This document shows positions 60,909 through 64,000 of a stretch of 64,000 bases of DNA, one piece after another. This stretch comes from Microbacterium sp. C7(2022) (GTDB lineage: Bacteria > Actinomycetota > Actinomycetes > Actinomycetales > Microbacteriaceae). Position 1 is the stretch's first letter; each line of letters starts with the position of its first letter. Under the pieces are notes generated by a model. It searched no databases. It was not told the DNA's origin and saw only the letters and a program-made list of their open reading frames with translations. Position numbers and translations under genes: made by a program. The DNA lies in NCBI RefSeq assembly GCF_028823665.1, contig NZ_JAPEHV010000003.1, forward strand, positions 372,001 to 436,000. The letters run 5' to 3'.

Positions 60909-61910
60909 TCACCAACGGTTGTGCACGTGCTCGGCCCAGCCCTCGATCTGCGAGAACGCGACCGGCTCCCCCGCTTCCGGAGCGAAAGTGCCACTCCAGG
61001 CCCCAAAGCATTGATCCGTCGAGGATGCCACGACCCCCAGATTCGTGCGGGTCACCTTGTTGTAGAACGGCGTGAAGGTGGCATCCACCCCTTCTCCGAT
61101 CACCCGCCATGGGGCCATCAGGTCCGCGAGGTCGTAGTGCCATTCGAGTTCTTCGCTGATCTTGTGGATCGTCCCGTCGATGTACATGGCGTTCTCGGTC
61201 GAGCCGGTGCCTTGCGTCCACCGGCCGCCGAATTGCACGCCGACCACCCGGCCGTGCGAGCGCCCCGACCCTGCACCCCAGTTCCACGTGATGTCGTAGG
61301 GCCAGCGGCCGCGCCCGTGATCGAGCACCGCCCAGGCATCAGTCGGCGAGACCCGATGTTCCGTGCCGTCGATCGTCAGAGTTCCCTCGGCTGGCCGGGC
61401 GACGTCCTTGACCGTGTACTGGAAGCGTCGCGAACTCCACGGCACGACAACTGCGAGCCGCTCATGCCCCGCGGGCAGGTGCGCGACGATGTCGAATTGC
61501 ACGCCCGGGATCTCGCCGCGCAGCCGAGTACCGCCCTCGACCTCGTCGATGTCGATGCTCAGCTCGCGCACACGCGCAGACGAACTGTCAGTTTCGAGAG
61601 TGGGGGCGAGCGTCACACCCCGCGACGGCAGCACCGTTGCCGATCGATGCCAGGTCTGTTCGGTCTCGCGGTCGAACACCCACACCTCGTGCACCGCCGC
61701 GTAGTCGAGCGACGAAACGGTGAGGGCAAGAATATGGGTCGGCGTGAGGACGTTCCAGTACTCCCACCGTTTGTTGCGCCCGAAACCCCGGCCGACTCCT
61801 GAGGTCTCAATGATCGGATGCCGCGCCCAGCCGATCGCTGCCGGGTTCAGCCGCCCGCCGCGAAGCGTCAGCGAAACGGGCGCGGTGATCTCGCGCTCGC
61901 GCGCGCTCAT
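60909..61910 (-). CDS. DUF2804 protein
   Basis: A 333-residue beta-rich cytoplasmic protein. Typical DUF2804 segments are GWARHPIIETSGVGRGFGRN, KRWEYWNVLTPTHILALTVS, WAVLDHGRGRWPYDITWNWG and GVQFGGRWTQGTGSTENAMY. The family has a lipocalin-like or tocopherol-cyclase-related fold with unknown role, which is notable as a cyclase-like gene is two genes away. GAGGGAT precedes the ATG. Confidence 0.87.
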   Translation of the reverse strand: MSAREREITAPVSLTLRGGRLNPAAIGWARHPIIETSGVGRGFGRNKRWEYWNVLTPTHILALTVSSLDYAAVHEVWVFDRETEQTWHRSATVLPSRGVTLAPTLETDSSSARVRELSIDIDEVEGGTRLRGEIPGVQFDIVAHLPAGHERLAVVVPWSSRRFQYTVKDVARPAEGTLTIDGTEHRVSPTDAWAVLDHGRGRWPYDITWNWGAGSGRSHGRVVGVQFGGRWTQGTGSTENAMYIDGTIHKISEELEWHYDLADLMAPWRVIGEGVDATFTPFYNKVTRTNLGVVASSTDQCFGAWSGTFAPEAGEPVAFSQIEGWAEHVHNRW

Positions 61911-61943
61911 CGATCCCTCATCCGGTCTCTTGCGGAACCCTGG

Positions 61944-62291
61944 TCAGCTGGCCGGGGACGGCGAGTCGACCAACTGGCCATTCGTCGGCGCAGGGGGTTC
62001 CGTCGGTTCGGGCAGCAACACCAAGCCGTTGGGGCTGCTCGCCGCCTGCATGAGCTCTTCGACCCAGTGGCGGTTGATGCTCTGCGGGCGGCGATCGATG
62101 AACTGGAACTGAAGCGGCACCGAGGGGTGAATCCAGAAACTGCGGCGCCCGGTTCCGTCTCGCATCTCGTGGTCGAACATGAAGGCTTCCGACCGGCGGA
62201 GTTTGTTCATGACAACGAGACGCAGGTGCGCCAGCGTACGGTCGTCGATGTCGACGGCGTTCGCCATCGTGTCGTAGATAAATCTGCCCAC
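61944..62291 (-). CDS. DUF7882-like small protein, divergent copy A
   Basis: A 115-residue protein beginning MGRFIYDTMANAVDIDDRTL and containing HLRLVVMNKLRRSEAFMF and FWIHPSVPLQFQFIDRRP. It is clearly paralogous to the protein at 62333-62695. Function unknown; such proteins are common in Microbacteriaceae. The GTG at 62291 is preferred because TATTCT lies 6 nt upstream (leaderless). Confidence 0.8.
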   Translation of the reverse strand: MGRFIYDTMANAVDIDDRTLAHLRLVVMNKLRRSEAFMFDHEMRDGTGRRSFWIHPSVPLQFQFIDRRPQSINRHWVEELMQAASSPNGLVLLPEPTEPPAPTNGQLVDSPSPAS

Positions 62292-62297
62292 ACAGCG

Positions 62298-62303
62298 AGA
62301 ATA
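62298..62303 (-). promoter_or_regulatory. -10 box of a leaderless promoter, copy A
   Basis: TATTCT on the minus strand, 6 nt before the GTG at 62291. It faces the copy B promoter 17 bp away. Confidence 0.5.
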
Positions 62304-62320
62304 GTCGGCATTTCGCGGGT

Positions 62321-62326
62321 TAGTCT
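62321..62326 (+). promoter_or_regulatory. -10 box of a leaderless promoter, copy B
   Basis: TAGTCT lies 6 nt before the GTG at 62333. Confidence 0.5.
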
Positions 62327-62332
62327 GTGCGT

Positions 62333-62695
62333 GTGGGAACCCTGTATTACGGCGGGTCGGCGACACCGATCCACATCGAAGATCGCGCGCTGGCGCACCT
62401 CAAAGTGGTGATCGCCACGAAGCTGCGTCGTGACGAGAGCTTCACGGTCTCGTGGGTGCATCCTGAAGACCAGGAACGCGGGCGCAGCACCGTGTGGATC
62501 CATCCCGCAATTCCGCTCCGGTTCGTCTTCGACGACCCTGAGCCGACGCCGCTCAGCCGCGACTGGATCGAAGCTCTCGCGTCGTCGGCGAACTCCACCG
62601 GCGGAATCTCGCTGATCGCCGAGCACTTCGACACCGGCCCCGTCGACGTCGACGACGAGTCACCTCAGGTGGTCTCGGTAGCGCCCGAGGACTGA
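62333..62695 (+). CDS. DUF7882-like small protein, divergent copy B
   Basis: A 120-residue protein beginning MGTLYYGGSATPIHIEDRAL, then HLKVVIATKLRRDESFTVSW and VWIHPAIPLRFVFDDPEP, WIEALASSANSTGGISLIAE. It aligns over its whole length with the divergent neighbour. No enzymatic motif is visible. Start at GTG 62333 with TAGTCT 6 nt upstream. Confidence 0.82.
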   Translation: MGTLYYGGSATPIHIEDRALAHLKVVIATKLRRDESFTVSWVHPEDQERGRSTVWIHPAIPLRFVFDDPEPTPLSRDWIEALASSANSTGGISLIAEHFDTGPVDVDDESPQVVSVAPED

Positions 62696-62724
62696 TCCTT
62701 AAGGGAGCGCCCCGCGCCACTGGC

Positions 62725-63570
62725 CTACACGTGGTCGCGCCATGAGTGTTGAGGCGCATAGCCGAGCATCCGTCGCGCTTTATCGATCCCGAGCATGGTG
62801 CCGTGCTCACCGAGCTCGCCCTGGCGCGGAACATCAGGGAAGACGGCGTCAACGAGCTCTGTGTTCGAACGGCGCATCACCGTGTCGGCGGCGGCGATGA
62901 TGTACGCCTCGAACCCGGGAATCGATGCGTCCAGCGCGCGCTCGATCGCCTGCGCCGCGTCGCGCGCATCGATGTAGCCCCACAGGTTCCACTTGCGGAG
63001 CATCGGGTCGGCATCGAAGGCGGGAAAGTTCGCGTAGTCCTCGGGAATCATCACGTTCGACAGGCGGAGCGCGGTGATCGACAGCGTGGGATCCCACCGC
63101 ACCAGCTCTTGCGCCATGCGCTCCTCGAGGACCTTCACGAGTGAGTATGTGCTCTCCGGACGCGGCGCGTACTCCTCGTCGACGGGAATGTAGGGCGGCG
63201 GAACATCAAACGGCAGACCCAGCACGGTCTCGCTCGAGGCATAGACGATGCGCCCGATGCCCAGGCGCCTGGCCGCTTGGAACACGTTGTAAGTGACGAT
63301 CATGTTGTTGTGGAAGGTGGCAACGTCGCTCACGATCCCGGGGGCCGGCACCGCCGCGAGGTGGACGATCGCGTCGACGCCCGCGTGCTGGTCATTGACT
63401 CCGGCGAAGGCGTCGATGACTTGCCCGTAGTCGGTCAGGTCGACCCGCACGAAGCCCGGGCCTTTGTCCCCGTGCTGATCGAGGGCGATCACCTCGTGAT
63501 CTCGCGCGCGCAGCTCTTGCACGACGACACGACCGAGCTTTCCGGATGCTCCTGTGACGGCAATTCGCAT
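62725..63570 (-). CDS. NAD(P)-dependent epimerase/dehydratase (extended SDR)
   Basis: A 281-residue nucleotide-sugar-type enzyme. The Rossmann motif is AVTGASGKLGRVVV at the N-terminus; the active-site Ser is in VYASSETVLGL and the YxxxK pair in STYSLVKVLEE. The product is unknown; it resembles UDP-glucose-4-epimerase-like proteins. It lies 38 bp downstream of the GH35 gene on the same strand, which suggests a shared role in sugar metabolism. Confidence 0.88.
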   Translation of the reverse strand: MRIAVTGASGKLGRVVVQELRARDHEVIALDQHGDKGPGFVRVDLTDYGQVIDAFAGVNDQHAGVDAIVHLAAVPAPGIVSDVATFHNNMIVTYNVFQAARRLGIGRIVYASSETVLGLPFDVPPPYIPVDEEYAPRPESTYSLVKVLEERMAQELVRWDPTLSITALRLSNVMIPEDYANFPAFDADPMLRKWNLWGYIDARDAAQAIERALDASIPGFEAYIIAAADTVMRRSNTELVDAVFPDVPRQGELGEHGTMLGIDKARRMLGYAPQHSWRDHV

Positions 63571-63608
63571 GGCATCCACTCTGTCACTCACCGTGGACAG
63601 CCGGGCGA

Positions 63609-64000
63609 CTACTCTTCGCGCGACCCCAAGTCGGCGCGCGGCACGAAGTGCGCCGTCGGCGTCGTGACGTGTGACAATTCGAGGACCACGATGCGGTTCT
63701 CCCCTGCGTGCACGACCGGCGCGGGCACGTACAGCGTGCGCTGAGGCCCGACCTGCGAGTAACGACCGAGCAGGAACCCGTTGATGGCGACGAACCCGTG
63801 CCCCCAAGCCGTAGTGTCCAGGAACAGATCCGTGGGCTGGTCGAGAGTGAACGAACCCGCGAGGGCGACCGGGCCGGCGATTACGGGCGGTTCCGCAGGC
63901 GCACCCGAGCCGGGTCGCGCGGGCGGATCGACGCGACCTGCGGCCTCGGCCACGGCGGGACTCACCACCGCGGCCGCCCACTGCTCCACATCGATCGGCA
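63609..64000 (-). CDS. GH35 beta-galactosidase, C-terminal end (gene continues beyond window)
   Basis: About 130 C-terminal residues are visible. The galactose-binding jelly-roll of GH35 is recognisable in DLFLDTTAWGHGFVAINGFL, LGRYSQVGPQRTLYVPAPVV and AGENRIVVLEL. The catalytic barrel lies beyond the right edge, so activity cannot be checked here. It is upstream of the epimerase gene and probably part of the same operon. Confidence 0.82.
   Translation of the reverse strand, partial: PIDVEQWAAAVVSPAVAEAAGRVDPPARPGSGAPAEPPVIAGPVALAGSFTLDQPTDLFLDTTAWGHGFVAINGFLLGRYSQVGPQRTLYVPAPVVHAGENRIVVLELSHVTTPTAHFVPRADLGSREE

Overview
The window is a high-GC actinobacterial chromosome segment that looks like Microbacterium or a close relative in the Microbacteriaceae. 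The reasons are the gene content (DUF2207, DUF4287, AbiEi/DUF559-like and Microbacteriaceae small-protein families), GC-rich coding with many GTG starts, dense GGATGCC/GGCATCC heptamers on both strands, and many apparently leaderless genes in which a TANNNT box lies 6-7 nt before the start codon. No plasmid or phage backbone is visible. Most of the window looks like ordinary chromosome, interrupted by one transposon of lower GC.

Layout. 1-3.7 kb: sbcCD DNA-repair nuclease (sbcC cut by the window edge) and a GNAT acetyltransferase. 3.7-7.7 kb: a GH1 beta-glucosidase with a CebR-like operator, a leaderless Cys-rich leader peptide in front of a winged-helix regulator, and an AlkA-like glycosylase. 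7.7-9.5 kb: duplicated extragenic repeats, an aldo/keto reductase and a small membrane protein. 9.6-14.2 kb: a DtxR-box-controlled iron-siderophore uptake operon (binding protein, two permeases, ATPase, siderophore-interacting reductase). 14.3-18.7 kb: acyl-CoA ligase, DUF1295 membrane protein, aldo/keto reductase, alpha/beta hydrolase. 18.7-23.2 kb: a sulfide/persulfide-response operon (CstR-like repressor, CoA-disulfide reductase-rhodanese fusion, rhodanese lipoprotein, two paralogous Cys/His mini-proteins, SulP transporter) behind a perfect CsoR-family operator. 23.3-24.8 kb: a secreted lytic-transglycosylase-like protein and a DUF1801 protein.

24,853-30,486 is a decayed Tn7-like transposon. 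It has matching TGTCG ends, flanking CCCAGC direct repeats, tnsA and tnsB that look intact, a tnsC cut off after its Walker A motif, no target-selector gene, and a secreted S1 protease plus lipoprotein as cargo.

30.5-39 kb: a possible small RNA, DUF2207 membrane protein, MarR regulator, a 32-bp tandem-repeat array, DUF4287, hsp20 with both HAIR-like and CIRCE operators, a DUF559-type protein, L-serine dehydratase, a Cys/Met-metabolism PLP enzyme and a divergent Lrp regulator. 39-45.4 kb: an esterase remnant, a domain-swapped membrane-anchored GH3 and a classical GH3 beta-glucosidase, with a divergent TetR regulator. 45.4-50 kb: tRNA-Arg(ACG), SDR, DUF4956-VTC pair and small proteins. 50-56 kb: L-arabinose catabolism (araD-araB-araA-mutarotase) with a LacI regulator and a palindromic operator. 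56-64 kb: DUF202 pair, MFS transporter, a rhamnose-binding-protein remnant, tocopherol-cyclase-like protein, RNase HI, DUF2804, two divergent DUF7882-like paralogues, an epimerase and the C-terminal end of a GH35 beta-galactosidase.

Taken together, the carbohydrate genes (GH1, two GH3, GH35, arabinose operon, relic rhamnose uptake) suggest a plant- or soil-associated organism that uses plant polysaccharides, with separate iron-uptake and sulfide-detoxification modules.
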